Origin: Opitutales bacterium
GTDB lineage: Bacteria; Verrucomicrobiota; Verrucomicrobiia; Opitutales; JABSRG01
Assembly: GCA_028280845.1 (NCBI GenBank)
Contig: JANQKZ010000018.1
Span: 62,001 to 126,000 of the forward strand
Direction: 5' to 3'
Length of the DNA: 64,000 nucleotides
Shown: positions 1 through 8,101 of the stretch, piece by piece
Numbering within the stretch: the first letter of the stretch is position 1
Layout: each line of letters starts with the position of its first letter
Translations under genes and position numbers: made by a program
Notes under the pieces: model-generated
The model's database searches: none
What the model saw: the letters and a program-made list of their open reading frames with translations, nothing else
Told to the model about the DNA's origin: nothing

Positions 1-291
1 GACGATCTTTAGCTGAGGACTCCCACCTGTGATGGTACTCTCTATCCAGAGCATAGTGTCGTTGAAATGGTAATTACTGTACGGGCTTTGGAAACGAGCT
101 ATATTAGAATAAGTTCCCCCGCTGTCGTGGTAAACATGCAGAGCTTGAGTGGGATCCGTAACCCCAATTCCCACTTGTTCCCCAATAGTATAGAGGTCGG
201 TGCCGCTATCTGTCCAACCAGCGATAACCACTCGAACCAGTGATATGAATGCCAGGGTATAAATAGGAAAACTCTTTTGCCAAATCTTCAT
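1..291 (-). CDS. Secreted tail-fibre-like protein, 3' part outside window
   Basis: The frame is open from an ATG at 291 to the window edge (97 codons, no stop), so the C-terminus is missing. It starts with a hydrophobic signal-peptide-like segment (about residues 4-24), followed by a WTDSG motif and a GIGVTDP motif. The same arrangement (QWTDTG, then GIGTSSP) follows the signal peptide of the upstream gene 288-1304, so the two are paralogues. The ATG overlaps the upstream stop codon as ATGA, which indicates translational coupling. GIG(T/V)..P motifs are typical of fibre-like extracellular proteins of the tail-fibre/S74 type. Exact function is unknown; no enzymatic motif is visible. Confidence 0.7.
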   Translation of the reverse strand, partial: MKIWQKSFPIYTLAFISLVRVVIAGWTDSGTDLYTIGEQVGIGVTDPTQALHVYHDSGGTYSNIARFQSPYSNYHFNDTMLWIESTITGGSPQLKIV

Positions 292-1304
292 TTTGTTTCC
301 AGTTCTTGAATTCGATTTTCCAGCTGAATAACATACAGAGTCAGCTCCTCCACTTTTTGCAGAAGTAAAATTTGTAGTTCCCCTATGGATACACCCTGAT
401 CTATCATTTCCCGGGCGGGGGGAATGCCTGGGAGATGGCCGTTCTCTGCAACGTAGGCCTCGATTTTATTCAACGGTTTCAATGGGTAATCGGGCTCAAA
501 AACAAAATCTGCCCCGGTAAAGGTCTCTACAATGACTTCCTCAGCCCGAATGGTTCCGTCTACATCCAGTTCATTTTGGGGTTCCTTCGTCCCGATCCCC
601 ACCATCCCATTGCCGTTACCATCAATGGTCAGGACATGTTTACTCCCTATGGTTTCGGCAGAGTCTACGCCGTAATCCCAAACGAAGAAGTCTATGGCAT
701 TTCGGGCATCCTGACCGCCGTGGTGACGAGTCCGGATGGAATGGGAATAATTGGGAGAGCCCGAATACCCCATTCGGATTTGAGAACTACTCGAGCCCAA
801 ATTTGTATTTCCGGATCTTAAAAGCAGTGAATTCGTACTTGAAGAACTGCCATAAACATCGAGATATGCTAGGGGAGAAGAAACGCCGATTCCCACATTG
901 CCTCCCTGTTGGATTCGCATCCGTTCGGCAAGAGTGGCTACGGTTCCTGCGGTTCCCGAGGGGCTGGTGAAAAACTGGAAGTCTCCTCCGGTACCATGGC
1001 GAATGACCCACCCGGAGTTCGTTGAGCGATACTTCCACCCTTCACCGGATTTCCAATACAGATTTGAGCCAATGTAAGACCCTGTTCCATCAATTTCCAA
1101 GTGGGCTCCACCGATACCTCCATCGACCTCCAGGTCCCAATAGGGCGAGCTGGTTCCGATTCCAATCTTATCTCCCGTGTAGGATACTGCTCCAGTATCC
1201 GTCCATTGAGCGCACAGAGGGATCAAGGGCACAAGGGTAAACACGAAATGCCACTTCAGACATTTGCCCATTAACCGTGAAAATCGATTCCAACCCATTT
1301 TCAT
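288..1304 (-). CDS. Secreted tail-fibre-like (S74-type) repeat protein
   Basis: 338 aa. An N-terminal signal peptide (hydrophobic stretch to about residue 32, LCA before QWTD) is followed by a glycine/serine-rich region with recurrent GIGT/GIGV motifs. The C-terminus carries the pattern ENGHLPGIPPA...GVSIGELQ...LLQKVEELTLY and ends in a predicted coiled coil. This C-terminal pattern is familiar from secreted fibre-like proteins annotated as tail-fibre-domain proteins in Bacteroidota and Verrucomicrobiota, where it probably trimerises the fibre. The start is supported by AAGGAG about 6 nt upstream of the ATG at 1304. It is followed by a paralogue coupled through ATGA. There are no other phage genes nearby, so a prophage origin is not supported. 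Role is inferred as a cell-surface or secreted structural protein. Confidence 0.75.
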   Translation of the reverse strand: MKMGWNRFSRLMGKCLKWHFVFTLVPLIPLCAQWTDTGAVSYTGDKIGIGTSSPYWDLEVDGGIGGAHLEIDGTGSYIGSNLYWKSGEGWKYRSTNSGWVIRHGTGGDFQFFTSPSGTAGTVATLAERMRIQQGGNVGIGVSSPLAYLDVYGSSSSTNSLLLRSGNTNLGSSSSQIRMGYSGSPNYSHSIRTRHHGGQDARNAIDFFVWDYGVDSAETIGSKHVLTIDGNGNGMVGIGTKEPQNELDVDGTIRAEEVIVETFTGADFVFEPDYPLKPLNKIEAYVAENGHLPGIPPAREMIDQGVSIGELQILLLQKVEELTLYVIQLENRIQELETK

Positions 1305-1566
1305 AAATCTCCTTTTCTTGAAACCAGTAATGCAGTATCGGCGAAATGGGTAAAGAAAAACTTATCCACACGCATTAATGAAATTAGATGAACTAATCTT
1401 AATTGTATTACTGATGAACCACTTAAGGGATTGTGACGGGGGTAGAAAATCATCCCGACTTATACGCTCTATTAATGAGAACGCGTAATCTCCGCTTTGC
1501 CCTTGGCAGACGGATATTGCCGAACTTCGCTCGCCGTGAGAGCTCAAGGAGCTCGTGACCTGACCA

Positions 1567-2100
1567 TTAGGACTCCGCGACAGCAGCCAGGGCTTTCCGC
1601 AGCAACGCTTCAGGTGAATCTTGAAAGTCAAGCGGGATGGCGTATGCGGGGACTTCAAGATTGTTCAACTGGTCCTCAATCTGGCTCACCGGCATGTAGT
1701 GGTCTTTTCGTTGTCGCATCCGCTCCTTGAGCACTTCTGTTGATCCGGTAAGGAGTAACCAGACCGGTGGGGGAAGGCCATGCATCAAGATTTCGCGGTA
1801 GCGTTCCTTCAGGCTTGAACAGGCCAAGACGACCTTGCCTCCTGGATCCAGTCGTGTCCGGGCCTCCTGGTTTAGCCGATGGAGCCAGGGTTCCCGGTCG
1901 GCATCGGTCAGGGGGATCCCTTGCGACATTTTTTCGATGTTGGAGGTGCTGTGGAACTCGTCCGCCTCGATGAACTGCGCATTGAGCTGTCGGGCGAGGG
2001 CCATGCCCAGGGTAGATTTGCCGGTTCCGCAAATCCCCATGATAACGATCCATCTGGGGTGAGCTAAAGTCATGGGTGATGATTTAACGCTTCCGTTCAT
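1567..2100 (-). CDS. gntK: Gluconokinase
   Basis: 177 aa, the usual size for the P-loop gluconokinase family (GntK/IdnK), which phosphorylates D-gluconate to 6-phosphogluconate in the cytoplasm. The Walker A motif GICGTGKS is at residues 22-29. The family motifs DADREPWL, SSLKERYR and the HYMP segment (equivalent of HFMP) follow in order. The ATG at 2100 was chosen because AAGGA sits 6 nt upstream. A longer frame reaches 2151 and an internal ATG lies at 2073. It is divergent from the DUF3500 gene with only a short shared upstream region. No gluconate transporter or Entner-Doudoroff gene is adjacent, so its pathway role is taken from the family. Confidence 0.9.
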   Translation of the reverse strand: MNGSVKSSPMTLAHPRWIVIMGICGTGKSTLGMALARQLNAQFIEADEFHSTSNIEKMSQGIPLTDADREPWLHRLNQEARTRLDPGGKVVLACSSLKERYREILMHGLPPPVWLLLTGSTEVLKERMRQRKDHYMPVSQIEDQLNNLEVPAYAIPLDFQDSPEALLRKALAAVAES

Positions 2101-2125
2101 TTTGCATCCTTTTATACTCCATATT

Positions 2126-3166
2126 GTGCGCAAGGGAATACTACTTATCACATGGGGGCTCTGTTTCGTTTTGCCCCTTCATATTATTGCCATGAATCCA
2201 CCTGAACCCGCTGGGACTTCCCATCCCCACCAGCCCCAACTTGCCCTGAAGGTGCTTTTAGACGCGCTGGATGAGGAGCAGATTGAATCCGTGCAATTTC
2301 CCTTCGAATCCGCTGAGCGGATGAACTGGCATTATTTTCCCCGGGATCGAGAGGGATTAGGATTAGGTCAGGTGAATGAACTGCAAAAGGCGCTGTTATT
2401 CTCGGTTATGGGGGAGTTCCTGTCTCCAACCGGCCTGGCTAAATCCCTTCATATCATTGAACTTGAGCGTATCCTGGGCGAGTTGACCAATAATGAAGCT
2501 TTTCGGGATCCTGAAAAATACTATCTCTCCCTATTTAAATCCGCTGATGATGAAAAGGGGCCATGGGGCCTCCGGTTTGAAGGCCATCACCTTTCCCTCA
2601 ACTATGTCGTGGATAAAGGAAAGGTGGTGTCGGCTACCCCTTCCTTTATGGGAGCCAACCCGGCTGTAGTCCCGCGCGGGGCGGAAAAAGGGCTTCAGGT
2701 TTTAAGAGATGAAGAAGTGCTGGCCCGGTTGTTCATGAAGTCCCTTTCCCCGCGGAAGCAAGAAATGGCTATGGTGGCCGATGTGGCTTATCCGGATATT
2801 CTGACCGGTGCCGAACCACGTGTAGAGTCGCCATTCGAAGGTGGCATTGCCTTCGGAGAGCTGTCCGCTGATGAGCAAGCGGCGTTAAAGCAACTGGTTT
2901 CCATTTACCTGGATTCACACCACCCGGACTGGTCCGCTACGATGATGGCAGGAATAGAAATGGCAGGATGGGACAGGATCCTTTTCGCCTGGGCAGGTGA
3001 ACTGGAACCGGGACAGGGCCATTACTACCGCATTCAAGGCCCCACGATTTTGATCGAGTACGATAATACCCAAGGGGGAGCGAATCACATCCATACGGTT
3101 CTCAGAGACCCGCGAAACGACTTTGGCCGGGACTATTTAGCAGAGCACCTGGCGGCCGAGCATTAG
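2126..3166 (+). CDS. DUF3500 family secreted protein
   Basis: About 346 aa from a GTG at 2126. This start gives a standard signal peptide (VRKG, then a hydrophobic stretch ending before MNPPEPAG); an ATG at 2072 would add an atypical N-terminus and overlap the divergent gluconokinase start. The body matches the DUF3500 family: LDALDEEQ...FPF, NWHYFPR.REGLGL, WGLRFEGHHLSLNY, GANPA, and the C-terminal HYYRIQGPTILIEYDNTQ plus ANHIHTV motifs. The conserved His and Asp residues are intact. The biochemical function of DUF3500 is not established to my knowledge. The stop codon is followed, after 1 nt, by a heptanucleotide repeat array. Confidence 0.82.
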   Translation: MRKGILLITWGLCFVLPLHIIAMNPPEPAGTSHPHQPQLALKVLLDALDEEQIESVQFPFESAERMNWHYFPRDREGLGLGQVNELQKALLFSVMGEFLSPTGLAKSLHIIELERILGELTNNEAFRDPEKYYLSLFKSADDEKGPWGLRFEGHHLSLNYVVDKGKVVSATPSFMGANPAVVPRGAEKGLQVLRDEEVLARLFMKSLSPRKQEMAMVADVAYPDILTGAEPRVESPFEGGIAFGELSADEQAALKQLVSIYLDSHHPDWSATMMAGIEMAGWDRILFAWAGELEPGQGHYYRIQGPTILIEYDNTQGGANHIHTVLRDPRNDFGRDYLAEHLAAEH

Positions 3167-3167
3167 G

Positions 3168-3356
3168 GACGGATCTCGGAGGTCGGAGGGCGGAAGTCGG
3201 ATGTCAGAGGGCAGAGGTCGGAAGACGGAAGACGGAAGACGGAAGACGGAGGTCGGAGGTCGGAAGTCGGAGAGCGGATGTCGGATGTCGGAGGTCGGAT
3301 GTCGGAGGACAGAGGTCGGAAGACGGAGATCGGGAGTCGGAAATCGAAGGCAGAAT
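3168..3356 (+). repeat. Heptanucleotide array A, about 27 units of GTCGGAN
   Basis: Uninterrupted 7-nt periodicity from 3168 to about 3356 with consensus G(T/A)CGGA(G/A/T), 27 degenerate units, including a run of three identical GACGGAA units at 3224-3244. It begins 1 nt after the stop codon of the DUF3500 gene. Because 7 is not a multiple of 3 and the units lack stop codons, open frames run through it and generate artificial low-complexity peptides, which are not annotated here. It lies upstream of the four-helix-bundle gene, and an inverted array (3814-3897) lies downstream of that gene. Confidence 0.95.
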
Positions 3357-3406
3357 TCTGTAGACGGAGAATCCATAATTGTCGGAGACTTCAGCAAGGA
3401 GGGTGC

Positions 3407-3784
3407 ATGATAATAAAGACAGCTAAAGATTTGGATGTGTATCAGCTTGCTTATGAGCAAGCACTTAGAATTTTTGAGCTCAGTAGTACTTTTCCTGATG
3501 AAGAGAAGTTTGCTTTGACGAGTCAGATCAGAAGGGCGTCCCGATCAGTGTGCCTGAATTTACGTGAGGCTTGGGCAAAACGTAGATATGAAGCCCACTT
3601 TATAAGCAAACTAACGGATTGTGATGGTGAAAATGGTGAAACTGAGACTGCCCTGGATTTTGCTCTAGACTGTGGTTTTATGCGTAAATGCAACCACGCC
3701 ATTTTGGTGGAAAAGAATCATTTGATAGGAAAAAAACTAGGCAAAATGTTGTCCGACCCTGATCCCTTCATCATTCGAAAATAG
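3407..3784 (+). CDS. Four-helix-bundle protein (S23/IVP family)
   Basis: 125 aa. It begins with AKDLDVYQLAYEQA, continues with FPDEEKFALTSQIRRASRSV and then LREAWAKRRYEAHFISKL, the signature order of the four-helix-bundle family first seen in 23S rRNA intervening sequences (TIGR02436-like) and structurally related to Avd proteins of diversity-generating retroelements. The ATG at 3407 has a strong Shine-Dalgarno (AAGGAGGG, 3396-3403). A longer in-frame reading would translate the heptamer array and is rejected. Base composition is visibly more AT-rich than the neighbours, suggesting transfer. It is enclosed by inverted heptamer arrays. No reverse transcriptase or template repeat is in the window. 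The molecular function is unknown; nucleic-acid binding is inferred from the family. Confidence 0.85.
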   Translation: MIIKTAKDLDVYQLAYEQALRIFELSSTFPDEEKFALTSQIRRASRSVCLNLREAWAKRRYEAHFISKLTDCDGENGETETALDFALDCGFMRKCNHAILVEKNHLIGKKLGKMLSDPDPFIIRK

Positions 3785-3813
3785 CCCCGATAAAAATAGT
3801 ATTATTCTGTTTG

Positions 3814-3897
3814 CTGACATCCGCCTTCAGCCTTCCGACATCCGCCCTCTGCCCTCTGACTTCCGACATCCGATCTCCGTCCTCCGCCATTCGTCCA
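3814..3897 (-). repeat. Heptanucleotide array B, inverted, 12 units
   Basis: On the plus strand the units read as the complement of array A (for example CCGACAT, CCGCCCT, CCGATCT), with exact 7-nt spacing from 3814 to 3897. Read on the minus strand it has the same GTCGGAN-type consensus and starts 1 nt after the TAG stop of pfkA (3899-3901). Arrays A and B therefore form inverted flanks around the four-helix-bundle gene and could pair over a long imperfect stem. Confidence 0.93.
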
Positions 3898-3898
3898 C

Positions 3899-5020
3899 CT
3901 AGTCTCCGAAACTGGTTCCCACCCGTCGGGCGCAGCTTACCCAGGGGTGGTCCAGCTGGACCAATTTCTTTTTTCCCGCGATGGCCTCTAAGGGCATCGG
4001 TTCAACGCCGTCCCCACGGGCGGCGACGAGGACTCCGGTTTCTCCCTCGTTGATGAGACGCGCGCAGGCGGTTCCGAGTCTCGTCGCGAGAACGCGATCA
4101 GTAGCCGAGGGGGAGCCTCCCCGTTGGAGGTGTCCGAGGATGGTGAGTCGACTTTCCTGGCCAGTGGTTTCTTCAAGTTGGCGAGTCAAGCGCAGGGTAC
4201 TATTCACATGATCCGCGTGAAAATCCTTTAATGCCTGAGAGGCCGCCTTCTTTTCCTCAGCGGTGTTGGCCGTCTTTTTTTTGTCGGCCAAGGCCGTGAC
4301 ATAGGCGGCCTGCTCCACAGACATGGCTCCTTCTGCTACGGCAATGATGCTGAACTGTTTGCCGGCGGAGGTGCGTTCTTTGATGGATTCTGTGACTTTA
4401 TCCACATCGTAAGGAATTTCCGGAATGAGGACTACATCCGCCCCCCCCGCTATTCCTGCTGCCAGAGCGAGCCAGCCAGCGCGGTGCCCCATAATTTCCA
4501 CGACGATAATCCGGTTATGGCTCATGGCTGTGGAATGCAGACGGTCTATGGCCTCGGTCGCAATACCCACTGCGGTATCAAACCCGAAGCTCACATCGGT
4601 CCCGAAAATATCATTATCAATGGTTTTGGGAAGGGTGAGGATATTGAGTCCCGCGTTCTTGAGCCGCAGGGCGTTTTTTTGGGTTCCTCCTCCGCCGATA
4701 CAAACCAAGGCATCGAGGCGGTTTTTTTCGTAGGTTTCGACAATGGTATCTACCATATCCAGGGATTTGCCACCCATTGGCATTTTATGCGGCTTGTCCC
4801 GGCTGGTTCCCAGGATGGTGCCCCCCCGCGTTAAGATTCCGGAAAGTAAGGCATTGTCCAGCTCCATGGTTTTATTCAGGACCAGACCTCGAAACCCGTC
4901 GCAAAAGCCGGTCACGGACATGCCGAATTCGTCTTGCGCGGCTTTGCCAACTCCCCGAATAGCCGCGTTTAATCCCTGGCAGTCACCGCCGCTGGTGAGA
5001 ATCCCAATGTTTTTCTTCAT
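3899..5020 (-). CDS. pfkA: 6-phosphofructokinase (ATP or PPi type)
   Basis: 373 aa. PfkA family: GGDCQGLN at 11-18, GTSR at 71-74, PKTIDND at 131-137 and MGHRAGWLA, the fructose-6-phosphate site. It catalyses the committed phosphorylation of fructose 6-phosphate in glycolysis, in the cytoplasm. The phosphoryl-donor motif is unusual: GGGGT at 109-113 instead of GGDGS/T (ATP enzymes) or GGDDS (PPi enzymes), combined with Lys in PKTIDND, a residue linked to PPi or group-III enzymes. Donor specificity cannot be read from sequence. The start at 5020 ([12 protein letters not shown]) fits the family; a longer frame reaches 5062. A repeat array directly follows the stop codon. Confidence 0.9.
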   Translation of the reverse strand: MKKNIGILTSGGDCQGLNAAIRGVGKAAQDEFGMSVTGFCDGFRGLVLNKTMELDNALLSGILTRGGTILGTSRDKPHKMPMGGKSLDMVDTIVETYEKNRLDALVCIGGGGTQKNALRLKNAGLNILTLPKTIDNDIFGTDVSFGFDTAVGIATEAIDRLHSTAMSHNRIIVVEIMGHRAGWLALAAGIAGGADVVLIPEIPYDVDKVTESIKERTSAGKQFSIIAVAEGAMSVEQAAYVTALADKKKTANTAEEKKAASQALKDFHADHVNSTLRLTRQLEETTGQESRLTILGHLQRGGSPSATDRVLATRLGTACARLINEGETGVLVAARGDGVEPMPLEAIAGKKKLVQLDHPWVSCARRVGTSFGD

Positions 5021-5162
5021 AGGTAATAGGAAAAGGGTGAGAATCCCCGGGTGTAGGGGCAAGAAATGAATTTAAAGGAACAGGAAGATTTCCCTGACCC
5101 CGCACGAGGGCCTTGCTTTGGCGTTCCCCCCCATGACATGTGAAGTTGACGGGAAACGGCAT

Positions 5163-5193
5163 AAAAAAAGCCTCACCGGGATGATGAGGCTTT
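5163..5193 (-). terminator. Rho-independent terminator of rpmB
   Basis: A perfect 9-bp stem (5167-5175 with 5185-5193: AAAGCCTCA/TGAGGCTTT), a 9-nt loop and, on the minus strand, a run of seven T's (5169-5163). It lies 25 nt past the rpmB stop codon. Confidence 0.9.
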
Positions 5194-5217
5194 GGGAAAT
5201 TGTTGTAAAGCAAAGGT

Positions 5218-5448
5218 TTATGCCTTCTGGACTTTGCCCGCTTTGATCGCTTTGACGGACACCCACATGCGCTTGACCTGTCCGCTGGGGAGTTTAACGC
5301 GGATGCGCTGAAGATTGGGTTTAAACTTGCGAGGCGTGACTTTCACCAGACTGGTTCCGATCCCGCCGCTCTTCTTGGTTAAACCTTTGCGGATAATGCG
5401 GCCCCCTTTGACGGGGCGCTTTCCTGTGACTGCACAAATCTTTGACAT
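5218..5448 (-). CDS. rpmB: 50S ribosomal protein L28
   Basis: 76 aa. It begins MSKICAVTGKRPVKGG, the typical L28 N-terminus, and is rich in Lys and Arg, with the PNLQRIRV and KRMWVSVKAIKAGKV segments of the bacterial L28 family. A component of the large ribosomal subunit. The Met at 5448 is set by family homology; an in-frame extension to 5607 is not conserved-looking and would overlap the divergent protease promoter region. Monocistronic: a strong terminator follows and the upstream neighbour is divergent. The usual partner rpmG is not adjacent. Confidence 0.95.
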   Translation of the reverse strand: MSKICAVTGKRPVKGGRIIRKGLTKKSGGIGTSLVKVTPRKFKPNLQRIRVKLPSGQVKRMWVSVKAIKAGKVQKA

Positions 5449-5637
5449 GGGAAGTTGGATTGTATGAAAACGGAAGAAGCTACCTGTTGGGTCGATCATT
5501 GCAAGGCTTTTTTTGGCTTTTTGGCCAATGATCAGGGATTTGCGGCGGTCAGGTTTTTGGTAAAAATGGGCGGAACTCGTCTTGAAAAAAACGGACTTAA
5601 GACACATTGTTTAAATCTCTTCCCGGACGTATCCCTC

Positions 5638-6900
5638 ATGCATGCAGTAAAGCGAAAACTGGCCTTTATGATCACCACATTGGTGCTGGCCGGTGGGATT
5701 TATCTCGGCAAGAACGGGGGCGTTCAGCGGATTTTCCAGCCAGAGACATGGGAAGATACTAAGAATCAGCGGGAGATCATGCTCTTTCTCAATCGGCATT
5801 ACTCATCCGATTGGGATAAAAGGGACCTCAAGGGCCAATATACGGATCAGCATATAAATCGCATTCTCCATGCGATGGATCCATATTCGGATTACCTGTC
5901 TAAAGACGAGTTTTCCAATTTTGAAAAAGAAACTTCCCAACAATATGTAGGGATTGGGGTGCAAATCGCGAACTACGAAAATGACGTAGTCATTACCAAA
6001 GTGTTCCCCTCCAGCCCGGCAGAAGAAATTGGACTCCAGTCAGGAGATAGGATCATCTCCGTGGATGGAACGAACACCCGCAACAGCAATGTGAGTCGGG
6101 TGGTTAAATTAATCTCCGGTCGTCCGGGAACGACGGTTGAGCTTGATATTTTCCGACCGTTTGAAAAGGAGGTCATCACCGTCAACCCTGAGCGGCGGTC
6201 CATTGTGTTTGCCAGCATAGTGGATGTGCAGATGTTGGATGACCAATACGGGTATTTAAAAATTATCGAGTTTGGCGAACGGACAGGGCGTGAGTTTGAT
6301 CGCGCACTCGATCGTTTAGAGGCTCAAGGAATGGAAGGGCTGATTATCGACTTGAGAAATAATCCCGGAGGGATGCTGACTGCTGCGGTACGCGTCGCCG
6401 GACAGTTCTTTCGCCGGGGAGAGGTTGTGGTTGAGGTCAAGGGATTTGGAGTTGGCGAAGATGAGGTGTATCGGTCCCGGTCGCGTGAACGGAAACGCGA
6501 CTACCCGATCGTGGTCCTGCAGAATCGTGGCAGTGCCAGTGCCTCCGAAATCGTAGCCGGTTCCTTACGGGCAACGGATCGGGCTGTCATCATCGGGGAT
6601 CGTTCCTACGGCAAAGGCACGGTTCAGAGTATATTTGCCCTGAGCAACGGCGAAGGTCTCCGCATGACGACTGCTCGCTATTATTTACCTGACGGGGAGC
6701 CTATAAGAGATGGGGTGGGCCTTGTTCCTGATGTTTCCGTCCCCATTGACTTTGAAGATTCCTACAAGCTGCAGATTCAAGAGTTTTATGGTTTGGCTCA
6801 TGATCCGGAAGCATTTGAACAGCGCTTTGGTTTTGCTCCGGTCGAAGATAAACAGGTTTCTGCCGCCGTGGCCTACTTGGGGAATAAGCCTAGAGGGTAG
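5638..6900 (+). CDS. ctpA: C-terminal processing peptidase (S41)
   Basis: 420 aa. A short N-terminal signal/anchor (about residues 8-24) exports it to the periplasm. A PDZ domain follows (YVGIGVQI ... GLQSGDRIISVDG, about residues 100-185), then the S41 protease core with IIDLRNNPGGML, the catalytic serine in GSASASEI and the catalytic lysine in SYGKGTVQS, spaced 25 residues apart as in Prc/CtpA. Such enzymes trim or degrade periplasmic proteins from the C-terminus. The start at 5638 is chosen because the signal segment begins there; the frame is open further upstream to 5455 without signal features. It is followed after 76 nt by tsaD. Confidence 0.9.
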   Translation: MHAVKRKLAFMITTLVLAGGIYLGKNGGVQRIFQPETWEDTKNQREIMLFLNRHYSSDWDKRDLKGQYTDQHINRILHAMDPYSDYLSKDEFSNFEKETSQQYVGIGVQIANYENDVVITKVFPSSPAEEIGLQSGDRIISVDGTNTRNSNVSRVVKLISGRPGTTVELDIFRPFEKEVITVNPERRSIVFASIVDVQMLDDQYGYLKIIEFGERTGREFDRALDRLEAQGMEGLIIDLRNNPGGMLTAAVRVAGQFFRRGEVVVEVKGFGVGEDEVYRSRSRERKRDYPIVVLQNRGSASASEIVAGSLRATDRAVIIGDRSYGKGTVQSIFALSNGEGLRMTTARYYLPDGEPIRDGVGLVPDVSVPIDFEDSYKLQIQEFYGLAHDPEAFEQRFGFAPVEDKQVSAAVAYLGNKPRG

Positions 6901-6976
6901 TTATTGCCGTGGATTTGATTTTCAGGGAGATCCGCAACCTTGTCATGAGGATTGTTTCCCACTCTAATTCGAATCA

Positions 6977-8023
6977 ATGTACCTTGGGATAGAGAGTTCC
7001 TGTGATGAATCCGCCATTGCCGTGTTTGACCCGGCTTCCGGAAGATTGGAGGAATGGTTACATACCCAGGTTCAGCTCCATGGCAAATATGGAGGAGTCG
7101 TTCCTGACCTGGCCAGCAGGGAGCACATGGGAAATTTCCCGGTTTTGCTGGAAACGCTTCTTTCCGAGTCCCCGGATTTGAAGGAAGGGGTTCAACAAAT
7201 TGCGGTGACCCGAGGCCCGGGTTTGGCGGGCTGCCTGGCAATCGGTATTGCCATGGCCAAAAGTTTATCTGTGGCCTGGAAGTGTCCATTGGTTGGAGTG
7301 AACCATTTGAGAGCCCATGCATTCTCTCCCTTTATTTCGATTTACCAGAATGACCCACAGGGTTTTCTGGGCCGATTGAAGCAGTTCTTGCCACATGTGG
7401 GATTGCTGGTCTCCGGAGGGAATACCCTTCTGTTCGAGTTAAATGCGGATCTCGATATTCAGGTTTTGGCAGAGACAGTAGACGATGCAGCAGGGGAGGC
7501 GCTGGATAAAGGGGCTAAATTGTTAGGCTTGCCTTACCCGGGTGGCCCACAAATCGAAACAATAGCAGCAAAAGGAGGCGACCCATTGAAGTATCCATTC
7601 CCGGTCGGGCGACCGGATAAAGATCTCACGCGCTTTAGTTTTTCTGGTCTGAAAACCAGTCTCCGGTATTTTCTCGAAAACTTTGACCGCAACCAGCTTG
7701 AGTCAGCGCTGCCAGATATTTGTGCGAGTTATGAAAACGCAGTGGTTCAACAATTGGTCATCCGGACCCGTAAACTCATTCAAGGGTCGGATATTCCTTT
7801 CCAAAGCTTAGGCCTGTCTGGAGGGGTGGCGAATAATCAGCGGTTGAGGACCGCATTTACAGAATTAGGGCAAAGGCTAGGGATAGATTCTCTATTTGCC
7901 CTGCCTCAGCACACGGGCGATAATGCCAGTATGATTGTCTTTGCGGCCTACTTTGACAGTTTGTTGCCTGATAAGAGAGGTATCCGGTTGGACCTAGAGC
8001 CATCTCTTCGCTTGGAGATGTAG
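6977..8023 (+). CDS. tsaD: tRNA threonylcarbamoyladenosine transferase TsaD
   Basis: 348 aa. Kae1/Qri7/YgjD family: the N-terminal MYLGIESSCDESAIAV, the GGVVPDLASREH segment, the metal-binding HLRAH motif (two His spaced as in the usual HMEGH), the nucleotide loop SGGNTLLF and the C-terminal LSGGVANNQRLR and HTGDNASMI motifs are all present. With TsaB/E it transfers the threonylcarbamoyl group to A37 of ANN-decoding tRNAs. Length is normal. It shares strand with the upstream protease gene and may be co-transcribed. The other tsa genes are not in the window. Confidence 0.95.
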   Translation: MYLGIESSCDESAIAVFDPASGRLEEWLHTQVQLHGKYGGVVPDLASREHMGNFPVLLETLLSESPDLKEGVQQIAVTRGPGLAGCLAIGIAMAKSLSVAWKCPLVGVNHLRAHAFSPFISIYQNDPQGFLGRLKQFLPHVGLLVSGGNTLLFELNADLDIQVLAETVDDAAGEALDKGAKLLGLPYPGGPQIETIAAKGGDPLKYPFPVGRPDKDLTRFSFSGLKTSLRYFLENFDRNQLESALPDICASYENAVVQQLVIRTRKLIQGSDIPFQSLGLSGGVANNQRLRTAFTELGQRLGIDSLFALPQHTGDNASMIVFAAYFDSLLPDKRGIRLDLEPSLRLEM

Positions 8024-8101
8024 ACAAGCTATTGGTCTAAAACAGGTTGCAACTTTACTTTACTTTTTTGCCTAAATTACTTAATTTAAAATACTTTCAT
8101 T

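Noticed and set aside
1-1304. Prophage tail region
   Set aside because: Both proteins have signal peptides and no phage structural, lysis or integrase genes are visible.
3137-3460. Low-complexity open frames through the heptamer arrays (both strands, also at 9783-10155)
   Set aside because: Translations are only the repeat read in different frames (for example SEVGGRK-like or RPPTSD-like); no start signals or independent coding features.
3407-3784. Diversity-generating retroelement around the four-helix-bundle gene
   Set aside because: No reverse transcriptase and no template/variable repeat pair is seen in the window.
3168-3897. CRISPR array
   Set aside because: Units are 7 nt and contiguous without spacers; no cas genes nearby.
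8024-8101. Riboswitch or cys regulatory leader before the sulfite reductase gene
   Set aside because: Only 78 nt of AT-rich spacer with no recognizable SAM-riboswitch or T-box core.
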